A DNA stretch of 64,000 nucleotides from Palsa-513 sp036510225. GTDB taxonomy: Bacteria > Actinomycetota > Thermoleophilia > Solirubrobacterales > Solirubrobacteraceae. The notes under the pieces are model-generated. The model searched no databases. It was not told the origin of the DNA and saw only the letters and a program-made list of their open reading frames with translations. The number at the start of each line of letters is the position of its first letter. Position 1 is the first letter of the stretch. The position numbers and the translations under genes were made by a program. Shown here piece after piece: positions 10,195 through 18,617 of the stretch. Location of the stretch: the NCBI GenBank assembly GCA_036510225.1, contig DATCEH010000034.1:33278-97277 (forward strand). Direction: 5' to 3'.

Positions 10195-10848
10195 CTATAG
10201 CCAGGGCACGATCGGCCTCGGCGGCGGTGAGAGTCGTTGTCGCGCGGTTTCCTCAGCCGCGAGCGAGTAGATGACCGCGACAGGGCTCTCCGTGCGACGC
10301 AGACAGGCGCTGCGGTGGCGGCCGTCGACGTACGCGGTTTCGGGGGACGTGTCGCCGATCGTGATCGGCTCACTGAACAGCCGCAACGCCCACAGGAGCG
10401 ACCGCTCATCGAGCTGGTCGTGTAGGCGGGCGTCGACCGCGGCAGCGTCTCGCGGGTCGACGCCCGCACCGAGGGTCGTCGCGGCGGCGCTGCCGATCGT
10501 CGGCCAGTCAGCGCTGAGCATCTCGGGGTCGAGCTCGATCTCGATGAGAGGTAGCGTGGCGGGGTCGCAACAGACGTACCCAGCTCGCGTAATCGCCTCC
10601 TCGTGGGCGGTCTGTGCCTTGCCGTACCCGGCGACATCGGTAAGAAAGAGGTCCAGCTCGCGAGGACCGACCGTTGCCACGCCAGCGAGCGCCCTGCGCG
10701 CTTCAACGAGGTTGCGGCGACTCGGGAGATGCGCGAGCACCGCTCGCACGCAGTCGTGAGCGACTCCGGTTGCCAGCAGCTCGACTCGTCCGTCGTGGTC
10801 GCGACCGCGATTACCTCGCCCGAGCCGACGACGATCGAGATTCGACAC
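10195..10848 (-). CDS. Hypothetical protein with ParB-like DGRHR motif
   Basis: A 217-aa protein whose C-terminal third contains ETAYVDGRHRSACLRR followed by VAVIY. This resembles the DGxHRxxA loop of ParB/sulfiredoxin-like nucleotide-binding domains, but the rest of that fold is not obvious to me. The middle (residues 55-135) is acidic and helical. An overlapping open frame on the same strand (10098-10892) is arginine/serine-rich and reads like a shadow. It may form a minus-strand pair with the small gene at 11054-11254. Function unknown; the first 20 or so residues are Arg-rich and the true start may lie further in. Confidence 0.45.
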   Translation of the reverse strand: MSNLDRRRLGRGNRGRDHDGRVELLATGVAHDCVRAVLAHLPSRRNLVEARRALAGVATVGPRELDLFLTDVAGYGKAQTAHEEAITRAGYVCCDPATLPLIEIELDPEMLSADWPTIGSAAATTLGAGVDPRDAAAVDARLHDQLDERSLLWALRLFSEPITIGDTSPETAYVDGRHRSACLRRTESPVAVIYSLAAEETARQRLSPPPRPIVPWL

Positions 10849-11053
10849 GATGACGGGTTGCCCGGCTGAGCGAGTCGGATTGGCGCGAGCACCGCCGCGC
10901 TGGCACCTCAGCCTTGTAGTCCTCCTCGCTGGCCCACGTCTCCCGAGTTGTCGCCGTCACGCCCACTCATGATCTCGGTCGTGCCGGACATTTCCGTGTC
11001 CTCGCCTTTGGCGCTGACTCGCCGAAGCCAGATGGTTTCGCCCGCGCGTCAGT

Positions 11054-11254
11054 TCAATAACGCCAGCTGATCCCGATCATCGGCGACGGCGGCTCGTTCC
11101 CATTCCGCTGTCGCCATTCGTCTTTGAGGATCGCGACGGCGTGCTGCTCGTCGCGCGCCTCAACCCCGGTCAGGTCGAGCCGTCGGGGCTCCCGTGCTCC
11201 TGCGATCGACGGCTCGTGCCGTCCCTCGGACATCCCAATGTCAAAACGTCCCAT
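11054..11254 (-). CDS. Small hypothetical protein with strong ribosome binding site
   Basis: A 66-aa polar protein with no recognisable domain. The gene is supported mainly by its start: GGAGGAG lies eight bases before the ATG at 11254, the best Shine-Dalgarno in the 10-14 kb stretch. The product contains LDLTGVEARDEQHAVAILKDEW and ends GISWRY. It follows the relic at 11358-11731 on the same strand with a gap of about 100 nt. It could be a short cargo gene of the island or the surviving part of a longer one. Confidence 0.45.
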   Translation of the reverse strand: MGRFDIGMSEGRHEPSIAGAREPRRLDLTGVEARDEQHAVAILKDEWRQRNGNEPPSPMIGISWRY

Positions 11255-11357
11255 CAGCTTGCTCCTCCGTTGACGTAGCGGTTAAGGCAGAGTGCCTTCC
11301 GCTTGTAATCTACGACGACGATCGATCGGAGCGGCGACGTTCTTGGATCTCGGCGAG

Positions 11358-11731
11358 TTAGGCGAAGCTCTCGTAGCCCGGCTCTGCCGCAAGTCCGGGC
11401 AATGGCTCGTGAAGGCCGGCCGAAAAGTTGACCAGCTCGAGCCAGTCCGTGAGGTCGCGGGCCCGCTGGCGAGGTTCTCAAGACCATGCGCCACGGCACG
11501 GCGGGCTGGTGCAGGTAGAGCTTGGGCAGCGCCCAGGAGGCTGGTTGCGTCACGAACCTCGTCGTCACAGCGGCGCAGCTGGCTGATCGGTACGCCGTCG
11601 CGCTCGAGCTGGCTGCGTGTCTGCACTGCGGCTTTGCGCCCGGCTGGCGTGGCGTGGGGCGAGGTCCTCGTTAAATACGCCTGGTCGAGCGGACGCCGCC
11701 TCCGAGTGGACGCCCGCCGAGCCGCGGGCAT
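11358..11731 (-). pseudogene. Relic of an unrecognised gene
   Basis: Two adjacent reading frames give protein-like text that joins with one frameshift near 11455: ERDGVPISQLRRCDDEVRD and AVAHGLENLASG in one frame, then DLTDWLELVNFSAGLHEPL and PGYESFA to TAA at 11358-11360 in the other. The stop lies about 100 nt before the strong ribosome binding site of the next small gene on this strand, so the pair probably was an operon. No family recognised; the start is uncertain. Confidence 0.35.
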
Positions 11732-12088
11732 GCTCGCGAGCCTTCGCCGTCGGGGGCCGGCATGTTAGACGCGTCGTCGGCGAGGAACGTCTCCCGTTCG
11801 GGGTCGGTGCGCTGGCGAACGCCGGCACGCCCGCGGATCGCAAGGCTCTGCTAGGAATTCCCGACGACCGGTCCAACGTCATCGGAGTCGCCGTCGCCAT
11901 CCAATCCGAGTAGCCGGCGCCGGGCCATCGCGACCCTCGGTGGGAGCTGCATGGCCGGCCGTGGAGCCGACGCGGGTGAGCAAGGGCAGGCCGGCGGCGA
12001 CGCGACGGTGGCCGGGATCGCGTCGTTCGTGCGTCACAGGCGCGTCGCCCTCCCACACCACGATCCCCCGAGTTTGTTGGGCTTGGGG
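11732..12088. other. Stretch without a supportable gene
   Basis: Several open frames cross this stretch on both strands, but all are rich in Arg, Pro and Ser, have no recognisable motif and overlap one another. I see no good ribosome binding site. It ends at the nested inverted repeat. Confidence 0.4.
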
Positions 12089-12183
12089 GTCCTTTCGTTT
12101 CTTCTCGCGGCAGGCGGCTCGGTTTCTGACCACCCCCTCACAACGTCGAGATGGGGTGGTCAGGAACACAGAAACGAAAGGAC
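12089..12183. repeat. Nested 95-nt inverted repeat (two-part hairpin)
   Basis: Outer arms GTCCTTTCGTTTCT (12089-12102) and AGAAACGAAAGGAC (12170-12183) are perfect 14-bp complements. Inside them, CTGACCACCCC (12126-12136) and GGGGTGGTCAG (12153-12163) are perfect 11-bp complements around a 16-nt loop. The unpaired part is concentrated on the left side between the two stems. It lies in gene-free DNA next to a purine tract. It could be a structured RNA, a miniature element or a remnant of a replication or transfer site; the sequence does not decide. Confidence 0.65.
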
Positions 12184-12343
12184 AAGAGAGGTGGGTGGGG
12201 TGTGGTGGTGTGGGAGGTGGTTAGGAAGGTAGGAGGAGAGAGAGAAGAAGAAGGATGGAGTCAAAGGAAGAAAGAAGAAAGAAGAGAAGGAGGAGGAGGC
12301 AAGAACAACAGGGAAGGCAGAGCAGAGCGACGAGCAGGAAGAG
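12181..12343 (+). other. Purine-rich tract
   Basis: By my count 140 of 163 bases on the plus strand are A or G. The first 60 bases are G/T-mixed (GTGGTGGTG type) and the next 60 contain only four pyrimidines (AAGAAAGAAGAGAAGG type). Every reading frame through it gives repetitive Lys/Glu/Arg or Phe/Ser/Leu text, so it is not coding. It differs sharply from the GC-rich background. Confidence 0.7.
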
Positions 12344-13079
12344 TCCGGGCCGGAAGCCGGACGAGATCGGCGCCGCAAGGCGCGCGCTGAGCCGACGGCT
12401 CGGCTGCGCGGCATGGTGCGGCGTCCGCCGAGCGGTCGCGGCCGGGCGTGATCAAGCCGGGCTGGTCGAGCCGACCGGCGGGCAGCTCGCGAGCGACATA
12501 CAGCCTCGTGAGCCGGGAGTCGCGCCGCCGGCAACGAATCGATCGGAACCGGTCGGGGTCGCCGCGGCGGCAGGCCGTCGCGCCGGGTGGAACCGCCGGG
12601 CTTCGCGGCGACGCAGCGGTGGTCGATGTCAGCGATGATGGCGACGAGGCAGGTTGACGTCGCCGCTTGCCGTGATCCGGGCTCCGCGTCGCCGGCTCGA
12701 CTGACGATTTGGGTCGAGGCCCGGGGCAGGGAGGTCCGCATGGGCATCGCCTCGCATGCGAGCCGTCGGGGCTGGGCCGGAAGGCGGATCTTGTCGCGCA
12801 TCGAGCGATGTGGTCGGGGCACTCCAAGACGGCAATCGCGCGATGCTCCGTTCGCCGTTTCGGCGACGGCCTGCGACCCGCGCGAATTCGGGCGCGCGGC
12901 CGGCGGGCTGGCGTATGCCGGTCGGGTGGTTCTCGATCTTGTTCTTTGGAGCGGTTGCCGGTCCTATCGGGGCGCGGTCATCAGCGACCGGGCCGGTTCT
13001 CGGCCGCCTGCGGCCGTGAACGCGCGGGCGACACCTGCGCCGTAGTCCGTGTCGGCTTTGGCCGCCGTGGCGACTGGGG
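12344..13079. other. Long stretch without a supportable gene
   Basis: About 735 nt in which all six frames give either short or Arg/Pro/Ala-rich shadow-like products. I find no ribosome binding site followed by plausible protein text and no RNA gene. Confidence 0.4.
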
Positions 13080-13658
13080 CTACGTCCGCGAGGCTTGGTG
13101 CTTGGTGAGGGCGTCGTTGATGTGCGTGACGTGACCGGTCAGGACGTGGCCCATTGCCGGCCACAGTCGTCCGCTGTAGGCGTCGACGGCGATCGCGCGA
13201 CGCTGACCCTTGCGCTCGGCGATCGCGACGTAGACGGGGCGGACGATGTGCTCGGTCGCGTTGATCTCGGCGCTGCGAAGGAACGCGCCGACCTCGGACT
13301 CGGCCGTGGCTTCCCGCTCGTCCAGAACACCAAGGCGCCGCAGCGCGGCGGCGTGATTGGCGCGGGCGGCCTTCTGGCGGACCCCGAGCAGGCGGCCGGC
13401 GGCCTGGCGGATCTTCTCCTCGACCTCCCGGGGCGCCACCTGCGCGGCGGGCAGCGCGTTCTCGATCTTGACGCGCTCAAGCGGCGGGGCGTCGAGGCGG
13501 CGACCCACGAGTGTGCCGCTGATCGCCTCGTAGCCGGCCCACACGGTGTGGTGGCGGACAGCCTTCTTGATCCGTCCCTCGACGCGGGACACGCCGATCG
13601 TGTGCATGAATCCGGGGACCCAGATCAGCGCCTCGCGGACGACCTGCTCGCCGCCCAT
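13080..13658 (-). CDS. Hypothetical protein, possibly the remaining part of a longer gene
   Basis: A 192-aa frame with protein-like composition: VREALIWVPGFMHTIGVSRV near the start, a charged helical middle (residues about 80-125, VAPREVEEKIRQAAGRLLG) and HIVRPVYVAIAERKGQRRAI towards the end. The open frame continues 23 codons upstream of the ATG (TAALALIAKEARGTLG) to an in-frame stop, and protein-like text of a further fragment lies just beyond (13776-13916), so the N terminus may have been lost. No family recognised. Confidence 0.4.
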   Translation of the reverse strand: MGGEQVVREALIWVPGFMHTIGVSRVEGRIKKAVRHHTVWAGYEAISGTLVGRRLDAPPLERVKIENALPAAQVAPREVEEKIRQAAGRLLGVRQKAARANHAAALRRLGVLDEREATAESEVGAFLRSAEINATEHIVRPVYVAIAERKGQRRAIAVDAYSGRLWPAMGHVLTGHVTHINDALTKHQASRT

Positions 13659-13775
13659 GCCGAGCGTCCCGCGAGCTTCCTTGGCGATCAGCGCGAGCGC
13701 GGCGGTCGGTGAGACGCTGACCGCCTAGCCGAGCGCGTCGGTGCTCCCGCTGGCGCCGTCGCGGAGCTCGCGCAC

Positions 13776-13916
13776 TCAAAGGTTCCCGAGATGCTCGGCG
13801 ATCTCCTCGGGCCCCCACACGTCGACGCCGAACTCGGCGGCGGTCTGCCGGGCGCCGGGCTCGCAGCCGCCGACGCAGGCGACGAGCGCCTTGCTCAGGC
13901 CGAGGTCACCAGTCAT
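13776..13916 (-). pseudogene. C-terminal gene fragment
   Basis: Forty-six codons from ATG 13916 give MTGDLGLSKALVACVGG, then TAAEFGVDVWGPEEIAEHLG, ending at TGA 13776-13778. The readable text extends a few codons upstream (RVAKAPH) before in-frame stops. It reads like the last quarter of a larger enzyme rather than a complete small protein. It lies upstream of, and on the same strand as, the frame at 13080-13658. Confidence 0.3.
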
Positions 13917-14270
13917 GTGCGGGGCTTTCGCGACACGGCCTCATCAGCCTGTGGGCATGCCACGACCGCGACCGTCAACCGTTTGCGCGCGCGTCGCCGG
14001 GGTGCTTCTACCGCGAGCCGCCGGTTGAGGCGACGCGATCGCGTCGCCATCCCGCCGGCGCCAACGCCGCTCCAGGACTTGTTCGGTCCATCTGCGAGCG
14101 GTGGCGTACCTGATCTTCCGATAAGCAGAGTTCCACGGGCCCGCGTGCACGGCTGAGTTAGGACGACCGCACTCGTCCGTTGCGGGAGTGTGCGAGGTCC
14201 AGCACAATACGCCCGGGATGCTCCTCGCCGCAAGCACGGGAACGACTCACCATCCCGACGAGGTACTCGT

Positions 14271-14438
14271 TCAGGCCACCTGCACGATTGCGCGAAGTAC
14301 CTCAGCGGTGACTCCGAGCAGCTGCGCGAGCCCAAGGACGGCGACGACCAGTAGCGCGGCTACGGCTCGGTCGATGCTCGCGCTGGTCTCGATCGACCAC
14401 CGGCGCCTTCCTGGCGACTTCTCGGAGTCGATCCGCAT
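14271..14438 (-). CDS. Small single-helix membrane protein, divergent from the 1322-aa gene
   Basis: A 55-aa frame: a short basic head (RIDSEKSPGRRRWS) followed by about 24 hydrophobic residues, AVAALLVVAVLGLAQLLGVT, then a short tail to TGA at 14271-14273. The charge pattern suggests a single membrane-spanning helix with the N terminus inside. The ATG is preceded by TAGACT with six bases between, the spacing of a leaderless transcript. It shares a 43-nt divergent promoter region with the large HTH protein, which suggests joint control. Holins and membrane toxins are of this size, but nothing here proves such a role. Confidence 0.45.
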   Translation of the reverse strand: MRIDSEKSPGRRRWSIETSASIDRAVAALLVVAVLGLAQLLGVTAEVLRAIVQVA

Positions 14439-14481
14439 TTAGGGAGTCTACAATAAGCCACAGCGTGGCTATACTGCGGGG
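14439..14481. promoter_or_regulatory. Compact divergent promoter with central dyad
   Basis: On the plus strand TATACT (14470-14475) is six bases before ATG 14482; on the minus strand TAGACT (14450-14445) is six bases before ATG 14438. Between them AGCCAC-AGC-GTGGCT (14456-14470) is a perfect dyad that overlaps the plus-strand -10. There is no room for a 5' leader on either side. The N-terminal HTH of the 1322-aa product is an obvious candidate to bind the dyad. Confidence 0.55.
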
Positions 14482-17400
14482 ATGGCTAGCGACTCCGAGC
14501 TCCTGTCGGTCCGCGAGACGGCTCGACGCTTGGGGGTACATGAGAACACCGTGCGTAACTGGGTCGCGAATGGGATTCTGCGCTCGGCGCGGGCTCCAGG
14601 TGCGCGGTTTCACCGCTTCGACGGGGGGGAGGTCGAGCGGGTGCGTCTTGCGCGCGACACTGGGCCCGAATCGGTTCAAGGAGCGCGGCGGATCGTTGGC
14701 CCTGAGCTGGCCGATGCGACGCGGCTCGGAGTTTGGGCGGACACCCAAGAGGCAAGGCACGTGTTCCCGAGGCTGGTCAGGCGGCTGTTGGCCACCACGC
14801 CGGGAGTAGAAGATCTGGCTGGTCGCGCTGGGGAGGGCGTCGGCATTCCAGGTTGGGACCTTCGAGCGAGCCTTGCGAGGCCGTCGCCGTGGTTGCCGGC
14901 CGGCGCACTCGCGTTTGAGCTCGGGGTCGGCCGTTCGTCGCTTGCGAAGGCACAGAAGGAGTATCTGAAACGTTCCGCGGATCCGCTGGATGTCGTTCCT
15001 CGGGAAACGACCTTCGTCTTTGCCACCCCGAGGCGTTGGCGCGGCGGCGCGGCGTGGGCGAGCGAGCGCCGAGCTGACGGGATCTGGCGCGACGTCCGCG
15101 TCCTCGACGGCGACACATTCGAGGCGTGGCTAGAGGAGACGCCGGCCGTGCAGTATTGGATCTCGGAACAGATCGGCCTTCGTCCCGGGGGCGTTCAGAC
15201 CGCCGAGGAGTGGTGGGGCCAGTTCAGCCATCGCACCCGTCCGGCTTTGCCCCCCGCGCTGTTCCTCGCGGGCCGCGGCTCCGCGCGGACGGAAATGTTT
15301 GAACGACTCACCGGCCCGGAAGCCTCTCTTGGAGTTCGGGCGGCCTGGCGCGAGGACGCTTTGGCGTTTATCTGTGCCTCGCTGGGCGCGGACCAGAGTA
15401 ACGCCGCGCCAGCGCGGCCCGCGCTCATCGTCCATTCGCGTGAGGCATGGACGCGAATCAGCGCGGAACCTGGGGGAGCGATTCTTATTCCCCTTTTCCC
15501 GGACCCAGACGTCGCGGCGGCAATCGGTGGAGGAAGGCACGTGGTCCTGCCGTTCGGCCGGGACGCCGTACGGACTGGGGCCGTACTCGAGCTATCACCA
15601 CCGGACCGTCTCGGCGCACAGGAGGCTATGAGGGAGGCCGGCTTTGAGTTCGACGCGGCGACTCGCTTGGCGGCACTGTCGCGGCGGAGCATGCCTGCGC
15701 TGGTTCGGCGGCTTGCCGTGAACCCGCATTTCGCGCGGCCTTTCTGGAGTGAATCGCCGCTGAGTGGGCTCGTCGCGCCTCTCCTCCTCGCTGGTTCGTG
15801 GACCGACGCTGAGGGCGACCAGGCCGCCATCACTAGACTGACTGATCGTCCGTGGCTCGAAATCGAGCGGGCCTTACGCGAGGCGGCCCGGGCAAGTGAC
15901 CCGCCAGTCGTGCTCTCGGGCTCCGTCTGGCGAATGGCTTCTCCGGACGAGGCCTACGAAGTTCTGTCCTCGACGCTAACGGCGAGCGATCTGCGGCGTT
16001 GGTCCAAGCTCGTCATCGACGTGCTGCTATGGCGCGACCCCGTTGATGAGTTGCCGGAGCCCGAGCGGGTCGTCGCCACTATGAGGCGCAGCGACCACCC
16101 GGTGTCGCGGACCTTACGCCAAGGTCTCGCAGAGGCTCTGGCCTTGCTGGCGTCGCACAGTAGCGATCGCGTCGGCGGCGCCACGTGCGAGGACTGGGCC
16201 CTCAGCATCGCGCGTCAGATTCTTGACGCGGCGGACGCAGACGACTCTGGCGCGACTTGGCGGTCGCTTTCCGCCGAGCTGCCTTTGATCGCCGAGGCCG
16301 CGCCGGAACTGTTCCTCGACCGCGTGCTGGTCGGATCAAGCGGCCCGGCACCGATGCTTTCCACGATGTTCGGGGACCGGGGGCCCGCCCCGGTATTCGG
16401 CGGCTCATCTCCGCACACTGGGTTGCTCTGGGCACTCGAGGCCCTGTGCTGGTCGGACGCGCATCTACTCGGAGCCACGCGCGCGCTCGCCCAGCTTGAT
16501 GCGCTTGATCCGGGCGGGCGTCTGAGCAATCGTCCGAGCGCGAGCATGACGAGTGTTCTCGTCCCGTGGATTCGGCATACCAATGCTCCGCTAGAAGTCC
16601 GAATCGGAGCGGTCAACCAGGTCGTGCGCGACCTACCTGATGTCGGCTGGAAGCTGATCGCGGGTCTGTGGCCGTCAAACCACGCCACCGTGATCCCGCC
16701 GCATAGTCCGCGCTACCGGGATTGGAAGCCGGACGGCCAGGGAGTCCCGATCCCCGAGTGGCTCGCGTTCATCGACTATCTGGTCAACACGGCTATTGCA
16801 GCGGCGGGCGACGAGGCGAGCCGATGGGCTGAACTCGTCGGGCGCCTCGCCTCGCTCCCGCCACAGCATCGCGATCGCATAATCGACGGACTCAACGGGG
16901 CCGCGGGCGATTTGGCGAGCGATCCAACCGGCAGGCTCGTTCTCTGGGAAGCACTGTCCGCCGAGGTCGAGCACCACAGATCCTTCCCCGACGCTCAATG
17001 GAGTATGCCCGACGCCGTCTTGGACACCCTAGAACAACTCGCTGGCGACATTGAGCCCAGTGACAACGTCCAACGTCATGCCCGACTGTTTGATTGGCAC
17101 GTAAATGTTGGAATCAAACGGTCCGACAACTTCGAGGAACACGAGGCTGCCCTCCTCAAACTTCGGACGGCGGCAGTAGACGACACGCTGGCGGCCGCGT
17201 CGATCGACGGCGTCGGGCGACTTGCCGACCGAGCTCCAGTGCCAATGCATCTCGGGGTGACCGTCGCCCGGGTATCCGGGGATGCGCACCGAGACACGCT
17301 TCTCGCGTGGCTCGGCGAAGACGGGAAGAGGCGAGAGGTGGCCGCCGCTTGGGCCCGATCCCGCTCCTACGAGGCGGGCGTCGCCTGGGTTGCCGCCGCC

Positions 17401-18450
17401 CTTCGCGACCTGCACGATGACGACCTTCGCGTGATTGTGGCCCTCAATGCCCCCGCGACGTCGGAGTTGTGGGCGGTACTCGAGCAAACGTCTAAGAGCC
17501 TCCTAGACCGTTACTGGGCCGAAATCGCTCCGATGAGCTTTGGCCCAGGCGACTCTGCCCCCGCCGCAATTGAGCTACTGGCTCACGGACGGCCGTCAGC
17601 TGCCGTCACGGCGACGGCTCTGGAGCTCCATCGACCGTCAGAGCAGCGAGGAACGGTCGACCGCAATCTCGTTCTGCAAATCCTCGAAGATGCCATCACC
17701 AACCCGAGCCCCGTGGAATACCGCGGCGACTCCGTGGGCTACGAGATTGGGGTGCTCCTCGACTACCTCGACTCGCTCGGTACGGATCGGAACGTCCTTG
17801 CACGATTTGAGTTTGCGTTCTTCTCAGTACTGGAGTACCAGCGCCTGCCTCGCGCGCTGTACGGCGCTCTCGGCGAATCACCCGATCTTTTCGTCGACCT
17901 CGTGTCGGGTGTCTACCGCGCCAAGCACGATTCCCGGCAGATTCCCGGCGAGCAGGCCGCAGCGTTGGCCCATCACGCTTGGCGCGTGCTCGGCGAGTGG
18001 CGGACCGTGCCTGGTCTACGCGACGACGGCACGCTGGATGAGGAACACCTCCGTCACTGGGTCGACCGCGCGCGGCTGCTCCTTAGCGACTGCGGTCGAT
18101 CGGACGTCGGCGACGAGCAGATCGGCCAACTGCTTTCGGGGAGTCCCCTAGGAAACGACGGAGGTTGGCCAGCTGAGCCAATCAGGGAGCTCGTCGAGCG
18201 ACTTGGAAGCCGCGACATCGAAAACGGGATTCACATTGGCAAGATGAACGCACGCGGCGTTATAAGCCGCGGGATCTACGACGGCGGGGCGCAAGAGCGA
18301 GAACTCGCCGCCCGATTCCGGGGCTGGGCCGCCACCACCGCCGGGCGCTGGCCCCGAACAACACGGCTTCTACGCGAACTCGAGCGGTCCTACGAGCGTG
18401 ACGCCGCGCGCGAAGACATGCGCGCCCTTGAGGACGCCGACGACGGGTAG
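14482..18450 (+). CDS. Large HTH-containing protein of unknown function (1322 aa)
   Basis: Residues about 7-50 form a MerR/excisionase-like helix-turn-helix (LLSVRETARRLGVHENTVRNW, then RFHRFDGGEVERVRL). Residues 150-230 contain ETTFVFATPRRWRGG, DVRVLDGDTFEAWLE and VQYWISEQIGLRPGG. Next comes LPPALFLAGRGSARTEMFERL with WREDALAFICASL, laid out like an NTP-binding domain, but a standard GxxGxGK[ST] loop is missing. About 900 residues of helical, repeat-like sequence follow. The C terminus (GVISRGIYDGGAQERELAARF, RWPRTTRLLRELERSYERDA) is typical of a family of large actinobacterial hypotheticals. One uninterrupted frame of this size in a decayed region implies selection. No Shine-Dalgarno; the start is six bases from a TATACT box. 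A sensor or defence role is inference. Confidence 0.8.
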   Translation: MASDSELLSVRETARRLGVHENTVRNWVANGILRSARAPGARFHRFDGGEVERVRLARDTGPESVQGARRIVGPELADATRLGVWADTQEARHVFPRLVRRLLATTPGVEDLAGRAGEGVGIPGWDLRASLARPSPWLPAGALAFELGVGRSSLAKAQKEYLKRSADPLDVVPRETTFVFATPRRWRGGAAWASERRADGIWRDVRVLDGDTFEAWLEETPAVQYWISEQIGLRPGGVQTAEEWWGQFSHRTRPALPPALFLAGRGSARTEMFERLTGPEASLGVRAAWREDALAFICASLGADQSNAAPARPALIVHSREAWTRISAEPGGAILIPLFPDPDVAAAIGGGRHVVLPFGRDAVRTGAVLELSPPDRLGAQEAMREAGFEFDAATRLAALSRRSMPALVRRLAVNPHFARPFWSESPLSGLVAPLLLAGSWTDAEGDQAAITRLTDRPWLEIERALREAARASDPPVVLSGSVWRMASPDEAYEVLSSTLTASDLRRWSKLVIDVLLWRDPVDELPEPERVVATMRRSDHPVSRTLRQGLAEALALLASHSSDRVGGATCEDWALSIARQILDAADADDSGATWRSLSAELPLIAEAAPELFLDRVLVGSSGPAPMLSTMFGDRGPAPVFGGSSPHTGLLWALEALCWSDAHLLGATRALAQLDALDPGGRLSNRPSASMTSVLVPWIRHTNAPLEVRIGAVNQVVRDLPDVGWKLIAGLWPSNHATVIPPHSPRYRDWKPDGQGVPIPEWLAFIDYLVNTAIAAAGDEASRWAELVGRLASLPPQHRDRIIDGLNGAAGDLASDPTGRLVLWEALSAEVEHHRSFPDAQWSMPDAVLDTLEQLAGDIEPSDNVQRHARLFDWHVNVGIKRSDNFEEHEAALLKLRTAAVDDTLAAASIDGVGRLADRAPVPMHLGVTVARVSGDAHRDTLLAWLGEDGKRREVAAAWARSRSYEAGVAWVAAALRDLHDDDLRVIVALNAPATSELWAVLEQTSKSLLDRYWAEIAPMSFGPGDSAPAAIELLAHGRPSAAVTATALELHRPSEQRGTVDRNLVLQILEDAITNPSPVEYRGDSVGYEIGVLLDYLDSLGTDRNVLARFEFAFFSVLEYQRLPRALYGALGESPDLFVDLVSGVYRAKHDSRQIPGEQAAALAHHAWRVLGEWRTVPGLRDDGTLDEEHLRHWVDRARLLLSDCGRSDVGDEQIGQLLSGSPLGNDGGWPAEPIRELVERLGSRDIENGIHIGKMNARGVISRGIYDGGAQERELAARFRGWAATTAGRWPRTTRLLRELERSYERDAAREDMRALEDADDG

Positions 18451-18617
18451 CTGACGGGTGAGGTACCGAGCCGCGCCGGGCCGGCCCACCGTGTCCCCAC
18501 GCGCGGCTTCGCCGGCTCCGGTGCGTGCAATAGGCGAGCGCGCGCGGCCCCGCAACGGCCGCCTCGGCCGAACGGCACGGGCCGGGCTCAGAGCCCTCTC
18601 ATCGAACGAATGAGATG

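Noticed and set aside
12089..12343. Retron or group II intron RNA
   Set aside because: There is no reverse transcriptase gene in the window and no further conserved structure that I can identify.
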